A DNA stretch of 15,960 nt from RUG563 sp964549135 (GTDB taxonomy: Bacteria; Bacillota; Clostridia; Christensenellales; Aristaeellaceae). The position numbers and the translations under genes were made by a program. The stretch is from positions 1 to 15,960 of the forward strand of contig CAZJUJ010000062.1 of assembly GCA_964549135.1 (NCBI GenBank). The letters are read 5' to 3'. Below the pieces are notes generated by a model, which was given only the letters and a program-made list of their open reading frames with translations, was not told the origin of the DNA and searched no databases. Shown in pieces: positions 8,671 through 15,250 of this stretch. Positions within the stretch are counted from its first letter, which is position 1. Each line of letters opens with the position of its first letter.

Positions 8671-9402
8671 ATGAAGCAATCCCTTTTCACCATTCTGGAA
8701 AATACCGCCATGACCCGGGATGTCTTCCGGATGATTCTTTCCGGCGATACCAGCGCGATTACCGCGCCGGGCCAGTTTGTCAATATTCGCCTTGCGGGGA
8801 AATTCCTGCGGCGGCCCATTTCGGTCTGCGACTGGGATGAAAGCACCCTGACCCTCATTTACAAGGTGGTGGGCCAGGGCACAGAGCAGATGAAGGGCAT
8901 GGCCCCGGGCGAAAGGCTGGATATTCTCACCGGCCTTGGCAATGGCTACGCCCTGGAAAAAAGCGGGGATAAGCCCGTGCTGCTGGGCGGCGGCGTGGGC
9001 GTGCCCCCTCTGTACGCCCTGTGCAAGGGGCTGATTCAGCGGGGCGCGGCCCCCACCGTGATTCTGGGCTTCAACCGGGCGGAGGAAATCTTCTATGAAG
9101 AGGAATTCCGTGCCCTGGGCGCCCGGGTACTGGTGGCCACCGCAGACGGAAGCCGGGGAATCCGGGGCTTTGTCACCGATGCGCTGAAGACGGTGGATTC
9201 CACCTTCTTCTACGCCTGCGGCCCCGAGCCCATGCTTCGGGCCATCGGCAGCATAGCCAAAACCAGGGGCCAATACAGCTTTGAGGAGCGCATGGGCTGC
9301 GGCTTTGGGGCCTGCATGGGCTGCAGCTGCAAAACCCTGACCGGCAATAAGCGCATCTGCAGGGAGGGCCCGGTGATGGAAAGCGAGGAGATCATCTGGT
9401 GA
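8671..9402 (+). CDS. pyrK: Dihydroorotate dehydrogenase electron transfer subunit
   Basis: Carries electrons from the PyrD flavin to NAD+ through a [2Fe-2S] cluster and FAD. It has 243 residues. The FAD-binding RRPISVCD lies at about 47-54 and the nucleotide-binding GGGVGVPP near 107-114, with YACGPEPM near 181-188. The C-terminal cluster ligands are Cys210, Cys215, Cys218 and Cys230 (C-x4-C-x2-C-x11-C); Cys220 is an extra cysteine. The ATG at 8671 follows AGGGGGAG by 6 nt, 28 nt after carB. The frame stays open upstream to 8596, but that region is inside carB and has no binding site. The stop overlaps the pyrD start by 4 nt, suiting a pair made in equal amounts. Confidence 0.96.
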   Translation: MKQSLFTILENTAMTRDVFRMILSGDTSAITAPGQFVNIRLAGKFLRRPISVCDWDESTLTLIYKVVGQGTEQMKGMAPGERLDILTGLGNGYALEKSGDKPVLLGGGVGVPPLYALCKGLIQRGAAPTVILGFNRAEEIFYEEEFRALGARVLVATADGSRGIRGFVTDALKTVDSTFFYACGPEPMLRAIGSIAKTRGQYSFEERMGCGFGACMGCSCKTLTGNKRICREGPVMESEEIIW

Positions 9403-10301
9403 ATACGAAAGTAAGCCTCTGCGGCATCGAATTGGATAACCCCGTCATTCCCGCCAGCGGCACCTTTGGCTTCGGCTATGAATTCGCCGAAATTTATGAT
9501 ATCAACGTGCTGGGCACCTTTTCCTTTAAGGGCACCACCCTGCAGCCCCGCTTCGGCAATCCCACCCCCCGCATCGCCGAATGCACCGCCGGGATGATCA
9601 ACGCCGTGGGCCTGCAGAATCCGGGGGTGGAAAAGGTTATCAGCGAGGAATTGCCCAGGCTGAAAAAATGCTTCCATAAGCCGGTGATGGCCAATATCAG
9701 CGGCTTTTCCGTGGAGGAATATGTGGAAACCTGCCGCCTGATGGATCAGCAGGAGCAGGTAGGCTGGCTGGAAATCAATATCAGCTGCCCCAACGTGCAT
9801 GGCGGCGGCATGAGCTTTGGCACCAGCCCCCAGGCGGCGGCAGAGGTAACCTCCGCCGTCCGGAAGGCCGTCCGCAAGCCCGTCATCATCAAGCTTTCCC
9901 CCAATGTGACCGATATCGTTTCCATCGCCCGGGCCTGCGAGGATGCAGGGGCGGATGGCATTTCCCTGATCAATACCCTGCTGGGCATGCGCATCGATCT
10001 CAGGCGCCGCAGGCCCGTCATCGCCAATACCATGGGCGGCTTTTCCGGCCCGGCCATTTTCCCGGTGGCGCTGCGGATGGTCTATCAGGTGTCCGGCGCG
10101 GTCAGGATTCCCGTGGTGGGCATGGGCGGCGTGGAAAGCGCCCGGGATGTAATCGAAATGATGATGGCAGGGGCCACCGCCGTGCAGGTGGGCGCGGCCA
10201 ATCTGGTCAATCCCACCGCCTGCCGGGATATTATCGCCCAGCTGCCGGAAGAAATGGCGCGCCTGGGCATTGATCGCCTCAGCGATATCACCCGGGTATA
10301 G
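9399..10301 (+). CDS. pyrD: Dihydroorotate dehydrogenase, type 1B catalytic subunit
   Basis: Oxidises dihydroorotate to orotate with bound FMN and works as a complex with PyrK, using NAD+. It has 300 residues. The catalytic base is Cys130 in NISCPNV, the mark of class 1 enzymes; the flavin and substrate regions FKGTT (43-47) and NAVGLQNPG (68-76) are intact, as is ANTMGGFSGPAI near 209-220. The start is a GTG inside the GTGA that also holds the pyrK stop, so the two are translationally coupled. Adjacent pyrK makes type 1B certain and rules out the fumarate-dependent 1A form. Confidence 0.97.
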   Translation: MNTKVSLCGIELDNPVIPASGTFGFGYEFAEIYDINVLGTFSFKGTTLQPRFGNPTPRIAECTAGMINAVGLQNPGVEKVISEELPRLKKCFHKPVMANISGFSVEEYVETCRLMDQQEQVGWLEINISCPNVHGGGMSFGTSPQAAAEVTSAVRKAVRKPVIIKLSPNVTDIVSIARACEDAGADGISLINTLLGMRIDLRRRRPVIANTMGGFSGPAIFPVALRMVYQVSGAVRIPVVGMGGVESARDVIEMMMAGATAVQVGAANLVNPTACRDIIAQLPEEMARLGIDRLSDITRV

Positions 10302-10337
10302 GCAAAAGCCCGCAATATACAAGAGGAGGAATCATTT

Positions 10338-11033
10338 ATGGCCAAGGATGTCATCGTTGCCCTGGATTTTGAAAACAAGGAAAAGACCCTTTCCTTCCTG
10401 GATCAGTTTACCGGCCGCAAGCCCTTTGTGAAGATCGGCATGGAGCTTTACTATGCGGAGGGCCCCTCCATCGTTCGGGAAATCAAGGCCCGGGGCCACA
10501 AAATTTTTCTCGATCTCAAGCTGCATGATATCCCCAACACCGTGAAAAAGGCCATGAAGGTGCTTTCCCGGCTGGATGTGGATATGACCAATCTCCATGC
10601 CGCCGGTACCATCGCCATGATGGAAGCGGCCAGGGAGGGCCTGACCAGGGAGGATGGCACCTGCGGCGTGCTGCTGGCCGTGACCCAGCTGACCTCCACC
10701 TCTCAGGAGCGCATGCAGGAGGAATTGCTCATCAGCGCCACCATGGAGGAAACCGTAAAGAAATACGCGCTGAACGCCAGGGCGGCGGGGCTGCCCGGCG
10801 TGGTCTGCTCGCCCCTGGAGGCCCGGCTGGTCAAGGAGGCCTGCGGCCCCGATTTTCTGACCGTCACCCCCGGCATTCGCTTTGCTGACGGCGATGCGGG
10901 CGATCAGGTGCGCATCATGACCCCCGAAAAGGCCCGGGCCGCCAGCGATTATATCGTGGTGGGCCGTCCCATCACCGCCGCCCCCGATCCCGTGGCCGCC
11001 TATGAGCGCTGCATCCGGGAATTCCTGGGCTGA
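10338..11033 (+). CDS. pyrF: Orotidine 5'-phosphate decarboxylase
   Basis: Last step of UMP synthesis: decarboxylates OMP to UMP. It has 231 residues, normal for the group 1 bacterial enzyme. The catalytic charge network is in DLKLHDIPNTV at 59-69 (Asp59, Lys61, Asp64), the N-terminal strand VIVALDF at 5-11 holds the substrate, and YIVVGRPIT near the C-terminus provides the phosphate-binding Arg. The ATG has AGGAGGA 7 nt upstream. The gaps are 36 nt from pyrD and 46 nt to pyrE, with no promoter or terminator seen in either, so it is an internal gene of the operon. Confidence 0.97.
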   Translation: MAKDVIVALDFENKEKTLSFLDQFTGRKPFVKIGMELYYAEGPSIVREIKARGHKIFLDLKLHDIPNTVKKAMKVLSRLDVDMTNLHAAGTIAMMEAAREGLTREDGTCGVLLAVTQLTSTSQERMQEELLISATMEETVKKYALNARAAGLPGVVCSPLEARLVKEACGPDFLTVTPGIRFADGDAGDQVRIMTPEKARAASDYIVVGRPITAAPDPVAAYERCIREFLG

Positions 11034-11079
11034 GCGCAGCAGAAAAGCAAACGGAACAAGCAAAGAGAGGAAGAGCATC

Positions 11080-11736
11080 ATGGAGAATTACAAGCATGCG
11101 TTTATTCGGTTTCTGGAAGAGGCGGGCGTACTGAAATTCGGCGATTTCATTGCCAAATCCGGCCGCAGGATTCCCTATTTCATCAACGCCGGGGATATCA
11201 AGACCGGCGAGCAGATCGCCCGGCTGGGCGAATTCTATGCCCGGGCCTATCTGGAAAAGGTGGGCAATAAGCGCACCGTGCTTTACGGCCCCGCCTACAA
11301 GGGCATTTCCATCGCCGTTTCCTCCGCCATCGCCCTTTCCCGGGAGGGGCTGGATGTGCCCTTCTTCTTTAACCGCAAGGAGGCCAAGGATCACGGCGAG
11401 GGCGGCGTATTTGTGGGCTATGTGCCCAAGGCCGGGGAAGAGGTGGTCATCGTGGAGGATGTAATCACCGCCGGCACCGCCATCCGGGAAAGCATGTCCA
11501 TTCTTTCCGGGCTGGAAAATGTCAAAGTCGCGGCGGCCTTTGTCATGGTGGACCGCAAGGAAAAGGGCAAGACCGAAAAGAGCGCCATGAGCGAGGTAGA
11601 AGAGGAATTTGGCTTCCCCGTCTATTCCGTGGTGGATGTATACGATATCATTGAATACCTGGAAAAGGATGAAAAGAACGCCGAAAACGTACAGCGCATC
11701 AAGGATTATCTGGCTGTGAATGGAGCGAAGGCATGA
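11080..11736 (+). CDS. pyrE: Orotate phosphoribosyltransferase
   Basis: Joins orotate to PRPP to give OMP. It has 218 residues. The PRPP-binding signature VVIVEDVITAGTA is at 122-134. The flexible active-site loop with FNRKEAKDHGEGG is near 97-109, and LYGPAYKG is near 68-75. The N-terminal FIAKSGRRIPYFINAG (23-38) is the orotate and PRPP contact region. The start at 11080 is supported by AGAGAGGAAG just upstream and by the fit to the family N-terminus; the frame is open back to 11002, but that would overlap pyrF. Its stop overlaps the pyrB start as ATGA. Confidence 0.96.
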   Translation: MENYKHAFIRFLEEAGVLKFGDFIAKSGRRIPYFINAGDIKTGEQIARLGEFYARAYLEKVGNKRTVLYGPAYKGISIAVSSAIALSREGLDVPFFFNRKEAKDHGEGGVFVGYVPKAGEEVVIVEDVITAGTAIRESMSILSGLENVKVAAAFVMVDRKEKGKTEKSAMSEVEEEFGFPVYSVVDVYDIIEYLEKDEKNAENVQRIKDYLAVNGAKA

Positions 11737-12647
11737 GGCATCTGCTGAGCATTACGGATTTATCCGTGGAAGAAATCAATGAGCTTCTGGCGCTGGGAGA
11801 GGATATTCTGGAGCAGCCGGAAAAATACGCCCAGCGTCTGGCGGGCAAAAAGCTGGCCACTTTGTTCTTTGAGCCCTCCACCCGCACCCGCCTTTCCTTT
11901 GAGGCCGCCATGTATGAGCTGGGCGGCCATGTCATCGGCTTTGCGGGGGCCAATTCCTCCTCTGCCGCCAAGGGCGAAAGCGTGAAGGATACCATCCGCA
12001 CGGTTTCCTGCTATGCGGATATCATCGCCATGCGCCATCCCCTGGAGGGCGCGCCCGTGGCTGCGGCCCAGGTGGCCGGCGTGCCCATCATCAATGCCGG
12101 GGACGGCGGGCATCATCATCCCACCCAGACGCTGGCTGATCTGATGACCCTGCACCGGGAAAAGGGCCGCCTTTCCCATCTGAAAATGGGCCTGTGCGGC
12201 GATCTGAAATTCGGGCGCACAGTGCATTCCCTGATCGGCGCGCTGAGCCGCTATGAGGGCGTGGAATTCATTCTCATCTCTCCTGCCGAATTGCGGGTGC
12301 CCGCCCCGATCACCCGGCAGCTGGCGGATGCGGGCATTCCCTACCGGGAGGCCGAATCCCTGGAAAACGAAATCGGCGGGCTGGATGCGCTGTATATGAC
12401 GCGGGTGCAGCGGGAGCGCTTTTTCAACGAGGCGGATTATGTGCGTCTCAAGGATACCTATATCCTGGATCAGGCCAAAATGGCCCTGGCGAAAAAGGAT
12501 ATGATCGTGATGCATCCCCTGCCCCGGGTCAATGAAATCGATACCCGGGTGGATGATGATCCCCGGGCCTGCTATTTCAAGCAGGTGAATTACGGCAAGA
12601 TTATGCGCAAGGCGCTGATGCTGAAATTGCTGGAGGAACAGGCATGA
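11733..12647 (+). CDS. pyrB: Aspartate carbamoyltransferase, catalytic subunit
   Basis: Condenses carbamoyl phosphate with aspartate, the committed step. It has 304 residues, typical of the catalytic chain. The carbamoyl phosphate loop FEPSTRTR is at 46-53, HHHPTQTL at 127-134, and the aspartate-side loop HPLPRVNEI at 261-269. The ATG overlaps the pyrE stop (ATGA at 11733), and its own stop overlaps the pyrI start in the same way, so pyrE, pyrB and pyrI are translationally coupled. The presence of pyrI just after it indicates the class B dodecameric, allosterically controlled enzyme. Confidence 0.98.
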   Translation: MRHLLSITDLSVEEINELLALGEDILEQPEKYAQRLAGKKLATLFFEPSTRTRLSFEAAMYELGGHVIGFAGANSSSAAKGESVKDTIRTVSCYADIIAMRHPLEGAPVAAAQVAGVPIINAGDGGHHHPTQTLADLMTLHREKGRLSHLKMGLCGDLKFGRTVHSLIGALSRYEGVEFILISPAELRVPAPITRQLADAGIPYREAESLENEIGGLDALYMTRVQRERFFNEADYVRLKDTYILDQAKMALAKKDMIVMHPLPRVNEIDTRVDDDPRACYFKQVNYGKIMRKALMLKLLEEQA

Positions 12648-13063
12648 ATATCGACGGCATTACTTCCGGCGTGGTGATCGATCATATCACCGCCGGGAAG
12701 AGCATGGCGGTGTATCGCTATCTGCATCTGGATCAATTGGAGTGCCCCGTGGCCATTATCAAACATGTAAAATCCTCCCGGCTGGGGAAAAAGGATATTA
12801 TCAAGATCGATGACGCCAGCTTTGATATCGATCTGGACGCCCTGGGCTATCTGGAGCCCGGCAGCACGGTCAATATCATCCGGGATGGCAGGATTGCGGA
12901 AAAGAAGCATCCCGCCCTGCCCCAGCGGCTGGTCAACGTGATCAGCTGCAAGAATCCCCGCTGCATTACCACCGCCGAGCAGGGAATTGATCAGGTTTTC
13001 CTGCTCACCCGGGCGGAGGAAAGGCTCTATCGCTGCGCCTACTGCGAAACCGAGCGGAAATAA
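12644..13063 (+). CDS. pyrI: Aspartate carbamoyltransferase, regulatory subunit
   Basis: Regulatory chain that binds nucleotides and bridges PyrB trimers. It has 139 residues, shorter than the 153 of E. coli; most of the difference is at the two ends, including some residues near the N-terminal effector site. The nucleotide-binding part spans about 1-95 (ITSGVVIDHI at 6-15, GKKDIIKID at 48-56). The zinc site is complete: Cys102, Cys107, Cys131 and Cys134. The start is fixed by the ATGA overlap with pyrB. With no attenuator visible, feedback through this subunit and through CarB may be a main control of the pathway; that is inference. Confidence 0.96.
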   Translation: MNIDGITSGVVIDHITAGKSMAVYRYLHLDQLECPVAIIKHVKSSRLGKKDIIKIDDASFDIDLDALGYLEPGSTVNIIRDGRIAEKKHPALPQRLVNVISCKNPRCITTAEQGIDQVFLLTRAEERLYRCAYCETERK

Positions 13064-13087
13064 AACCATAAACGGAAGGAAGCCGCC

Positions 13088-13573
13088 ATGGAGCATTTCT
13101 TTCAGGATGCCTTTGAAAAAATGGATGCAGAAAGCCGGGAAAGCTTTTTCCGGACGATCTTTCTGCAGGATCCCTCCGAATATGCCGCGCAGGTGCGCAT
13201 CGCCTATTACCGGGAAAAGCTGGGGCATATGGGCGAGGATGTGCAGATCGGCGTGGGGGTCAGGCTGGGCAATCCCCAGTGGATTCATCTGGGCAATCAT
13301 GTGCATCTCTCGGATCATTGCACCCTGATCGCCCGCGGCCCGGGCGGCATCACCCTGGGCGATGGCGTGCGCCTGCAGGATCGGGTCTACCTGGATACGG
13401 AAAGCCGGGAGGAGGGGTATATCCGCGTGGAAAACGATGTCTATATCGGCACCGGCACCACCCTCCCGAAAACCAGGAGAACGGGGATTTTTTTGCGGGA
13501 GGATGCTTTTGCGTCAAAAGCACCCTCCCGCACCCTCCCGAAAACCGACTCTGGATGTTTCATGGAAGGATAA
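13088..13573 (+). pseudogene. Truncated hexapeptide-repeat acyltransferase
   Basis: The first 124 or so residues look like a left-handed beta-helix acyltransferase (maltose or serine acetyltransferase superfamily). An N-terminal helical part at 1-50 is followed by hexapeptide-like turns such as IHLGNHVHLSDHCTLIA and ITLGDGVRLQDRVYLD, ending at VYIGTGTTL. Members of this superfamily usually continue for many more coils, with an active-site histidine and a C-terminal coil. Here the frame runs into the inverted-repeat element near 13460 and ends after about 36 unrelated residues. No remainder of the gene is found beyond the element. A good GGAAGGAAG binding site lies before the ATG, 24 nt after pyrI, so it was probably the last gene of the pyr transcript. 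The sugar or other acceptor is unknown. A functional short form is unlikely but possible. Confidence 0.7.
13495..13531 (+). repeat. Core hairpin, copy 1
   Basis: GCGGGAGG (13495-13502) pairs with CCTCCCGC (13524-13531), and TGCTTTTG (13504-13511) with CAAAAGCA (13515-13522). The single mismatch is A13503 against C13523 and the loop is CGT. That makes 16 base pairs in 37 nt. A 15-bp direct repeat, ACCCTCCCGAAAACC, brackets it at 13460-13474 and 13532-13546. No T-tract follows on the plus strand. Confidence 0.85.
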
Positions 13574-13579
13574 AACCAA

Positions 13580-13637
13580 ATTGAATGCCAGTGAAGCAAA
13601 AAAGAGCAAGTAGTAAGGAATAAAGCAGCAATACACT
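13580..13637 (+). repeat. 57-bp sub-repeat, copy A
   Basis: Begins ATTGAATGCCAGTGAAGC and ends GAATAAAGCAGCAATA. It matches copy B (13675-13732) in the same direction, with the two ends conserved and the middle variable. It belongs to the left arm of the element. Confidence 0.8.
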
Positions 13638-13657
13638 CACCAAACGTGAAGGCAGGG

Positions 13658-13674
13658 CTGGTTATTTTAACCGG
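13658..13674 (+). repeat. Short hairpin between sub-repeats A and B
   Basis: CTGGTTA (13658-13664) pairs with TAACCGG (13668-13674) around TTT, with one G-T pair. It ends directly at the first base of sub-repeat B. The function is unknown. Confidence 0.5.
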
Positions 13675-13732
13675 ATTGAATGCCAGTAAAGCAAAAGGCA
13701 ACGGGGTGTAAAGAATAAAGCAGCAATGTCCT
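13675..13732 (+). repeat. 57-bp sub-repeat, copy B
   Basis: Begins ATTGAATGCCAGTAAAGC and ends GAATAAAGCAGCAATG. It is direct to copy A and inverted to copy C (13742-13800), so B and C together can fold into an imperfect stem of about 55 bp, with GGCAAC of B facing GTTGCC of C. Confidence 0.8.
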
Positions 13733-13741
13733 CGGCAAACA

Positions 13742-13800
13742 CAGTATTATTGCTGCTGTTCTCAATGTTGCCATTCACTTTTGCTGATCCGGCATTCAAT
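13742..13800 (-). repeat. 57-bp sub-repeat, copy C (inverted)
   Basis: Read on the minus strand it starts ATTGAATGCC (13800-13791) and ends GCAGCAATAATACTG. It is part of the right arm of the element and the inverted partner of copies A and B. Confidence 0.75.
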
Positions 13801-13849
13801 TGGGCAGGAACCCTCTAAGAATCATCCGGAGCCGATTTTCGGAGGGGGC

Positions 13850-13888
13850 GCGGGGGAATCACTTTTGACACAAAGGTGGTTCCCCCGC
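13850..13888 (-). repeat. Core hairpin, copy 2 (inverted)
   Basis: GCGGGGGAA (13850-13858) pairs with TTCCCCCGC (13880-13888), and CACTTTTG (13860-13867) pairs with CAAAGGTG (13871-13878) with one T-G wobble. One mismatch and a 3-nt loop remain. Pairs differ from copy 1 on both sides of the stem, so pairing is kept while the sequence changes. Confidence 0.85.
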
Positions 13889-13893
13889 ATAAT
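13865..13893 (+). promoter_or_regulatory. Outward promoter in the right arm, facing the DUF2804 gene
   Basis: TTGACA at 13865-13870 and CATAAT at 13888-13893, spacer 17 nt. The -35 box overlaps the hairpin loop and the spacer is its descending stem. It would give a leader of about 63 nt before the DUF2804 ATG. The matching place in the left arm has TTGACG but no -10 box, so a promoter is not a fixed property of the repeat. Confidence 0.5.
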
Positions 13894-13963
13894 ATCCCCC
13901 ATTCCCTGGTTTTCTGGAAGGTACGGGAGAATATCCCATCATTTTGAACGAGGAGTTGTTATT

Positions 13964-14995
13964 ATGCAGCGCCGCATGATGAATCCCGGATACTTACATG
14001 ATGAGAAGGGGCGTTTAACGGAAACGGGCTATGCCACCCAGCCGATCAAGATCTATGATCGCAGGCGGATTGCCGCCCATCCCCTGCGCATCAAGGAATG
14101 GGATTATTATCTGATCTGCTCGGATCGCTATGCCCTGGCCCTGACCATTGCGGATAACGGCTACATGGGGCTGGACAGCATCTCCCTGATCGATTTTGAC
14201 GGGGCATGGGAGCAGACCGTTTCCCGGATGAGCCTATTGCCCCTGGGCAGGCGCGCCCTGCCCGCCAGCAGCCGGCAGGGCGATTGCCGCGCCGCAGGGA
14301 AGGGCTATGAAATTGCATTCGAAAATGACGGGAAACGGCGCAGGCTCTATGGGCATATGGATGCCTTTGCCCAGGGCGCGCCCCTGTATTTTGATGTGAC
14401 GCTGACCGATGCGCCCCGGGATTCCATGACCATCGTCACCCCCTTTGCGGGCAGACCCCGGGCCTTTTACTATAATCAGAAAATCAATTGCCTCCGGGCG
14501 GCGGGCCGGGCGGAATGGAACGGGAATGAATATCTCTTCGCACCCGCCCATTCCTTTGCCGTGCTGGATTGGGGCCGGGGCGTATGGCCCTATAAGAATA
14601 CCTGGTATTGGGGCTCGGCCTCCGGCCTGGCAGAGGGCAAGCCCTTTGGCTTCAATATCGGTTATGGTTTTGGGGATACCTCCGCCGCCAGCGAAAATAT
14701 GCTTTTCTTTGATGGCGCCGCCCATAAGCTTTCCCGGGTAACTTTTGAAATCCCCATGCGGGCAGGCAAGGAGGATTATCTTTCCCCCTGGCGCTTTACC
14801 AGCGATGACGGCCGCTTTGAAATGGATTTTCAGCCCATTCTGGATCGCGCCGCCTGCACCGATTTTTATCTGCTCTGCTCGGATCAGCATCAGGTGTTCG
14901 GCCGCTTTACCGGGACGGCCGTGCTTCATGACGGGCGAAGGCTCGCCATCCGCGATCTGCTGGGCTTTGCGGAAAAGGTGCGGAATAAATGGTAA
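13964..14995 (+). CDS. DUF2804 family protein
   Basis: 343 residues, recognised from the N-terminal pattern LHDEKGRLTETGYATQPI, then RIKEWDYYLICSDRYALALT (about 43-62) and IADNGYMGLDSISLIDF (about 63-79). I know this as DUF2804, a family with no established function. No signal peptide and no membrane segment are seen, so it is probably cytoplasmic. It is rich in aromatic residues and looks like a beta-rich fold, for example FYYNQKINCLRA and WPYKNTWYWGSASG near 212-218. The ATG at 13964 has AGGAG 8 nt upstream. The frame stays open back to 13781, but the extra 61 residues would be translated from the repeat and are not credible. Its only visible promoter lies within the neighbouring element. 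There is no clear terminator after the stop. Confidence 0.82.
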   Translation: MQRRMMNPGYLHDEKGRLTETGYATQPIKIYDRRRIAAHPLRIKEWDYYLICSDRYALALTIADNGYMGLDSISLIDFDGAWEQTVSRMSLLPLGRRALPASSRQGDCRAAGKGYEIAFENDGKRRRLYGHMDAFAQGAPLYFDVTLTDAPRDSMTIVTPFAGRPRAFYYNQKINCLRAAGRAEWNGNEYLFAPAHSFAVLDWGRGVWPYKNTWYWGSASGLAEGKPFGFNIGYGFGDTSAASENMLFFDGAAHKLSRVTFEIPMRAGKEDYLSPWRFTSDDGRFEMDFQPILDRAACTDFYLLCSDQHQVFGRFTGTAVLHDGRRLAIRDLLGFAEKVRNKW

Positions 14996-15046
14996 ACGAA
15001 TGGCTGGATCGGATAAAAATAATTTTGAAAATGTGTAATTTGGCTA

Positions 15047-15075
15047 TTGACAAACCTGAACCGACGTGTTAGAAT
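15047..15075 (+). promoter_or_regulatory. Strong promoter with no recognised gene downstream
   Basis: TTGACA at 15047-15052 and TAGAAT at 15070-15075, spacer exactly 17 nt; one mismatch from consensus in the -10 box. It lies 51 bp after the DUF2804 stop. Predicted start of transcription is about 15082, next to a perfect 16-bp palindrome. Confidence 0.75.
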
Positions 15076-15083
15076 GAAGCCAG

Positions 15084-15099
15084 ATGAGGGGCCCCTCAT
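15084..15099. promoter_or_regulatory. Perfect 16-bp palindrome at the predicted transcription start
   Basis: ATGAGGGGCCCCTCAT begins 9 bp after the -10 box. As DNA it could be a repressor site covering the start point. As RNA it would form a 5' stem-loop that could stabilise the transcript. The sequence alone does not decide between them. Confidence 0.6.
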
Positions 15100-15111
15100 A
15101 AGAGAGACGCA

Positions 15112-15182
15112 GAACCGACCGACCGAACCGGAAGTCTGAACCAAGCAAATCCAAACCGAGCAAATTCGAACCGACCGGAACC
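15112..15182 (+). repeat. AACC-rich leader repeats
   Basis: AACC occurs six times, at 15113, 15126, 15139, 15154, 15169 and 15179, with spacings of 13, 13, 15, 15 and 10 nt. GAACCGACCG occurs twice (15112-15121 and 15168-15177), and a 15-bp unit beginning AGCAAAT is repeated in tandem with two differences (about 15144-15173). The sequence would be a largely unstructured A/C-rich RNA. CGGTTC at 15271-15276 could pair with the GAACCG units. Confidence 0.6.
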
Positions 15183-15232
15183 TGTATCCCGTTTTTTCCC
15201 CGTGATGGAAGGAAAACAAGGAGGAGATTCCC

Positions 15233-15250
15233 ATGGTGAGCGAATGCTGA
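15233..15250 (+). CDS. Five-codon mini-ORF with a strong ribosome binding site
   Basis: AAGGAGGAG ends about 6 nt before an ATG that starts MVSEC and a TGA. The binding site is as good as those of the pyr genes, but the frame is tiny. It may be a leader peptide or the remnant of a lost gene. Confidence 0.25.
   Translation: MVSEC

Larger units (their letters stand above)
13460..13922. mobile_element. Compound inverted-repeat element without transposase (MITE-like)
   Basis: The left arm (13460-13637) and the right arm (13742-13922, reversed) align over about 180 bp. Shared blocks are AAAACCAGG, a G-rich stretch ending in GCGGG, the core hairpin, CTCCCGAAAACC or its close variant, CTGGATG or CCGGATG, then exactly 21 unlike bases, then AATTGAATGCC and GCAGCAATA. 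Similarity is patchy, higher in the hairpin flanks and the sub-repeat ends. The 104 bp between the arms holds another sub-repeat copy. No transposase and no clear target-site duplication are seen. It interrupts the acyltransferase gene and ends 41 bp before the DUF2804 start. It could be a non-autonomous transposon, two inverted copies of a dispersed repeat, or a structured RNA. Confidence 0.65.

Noticed and set aside
6357..8858. 833-codon minus-strand open frame opposite carB
   Set aside because: Antisense of a complete carB; Gly/His/Ile-rich composition typical of shadows.
11002..11079. N-terminal extension of pyrE
   Set aside because: Would overlap pyrF; the ATG at 11080 has a binding site and fits the family.
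13580..13732. CRISPR array
   Set aside because: Only two direct units with variable middles and no regular spacers; the third is inverted.
13460..13922. Retron non-coding RNA
   Set aside because: Long inverted arms recall one, but no reverse transcriptase gene is nearby in the window.
13781..13963. 61-residue N-terminal extension of the DUF2804 protein
   Set aside because: Encoded wholly by the repeat arm and its edge; a binding site and the family start point to 13964.
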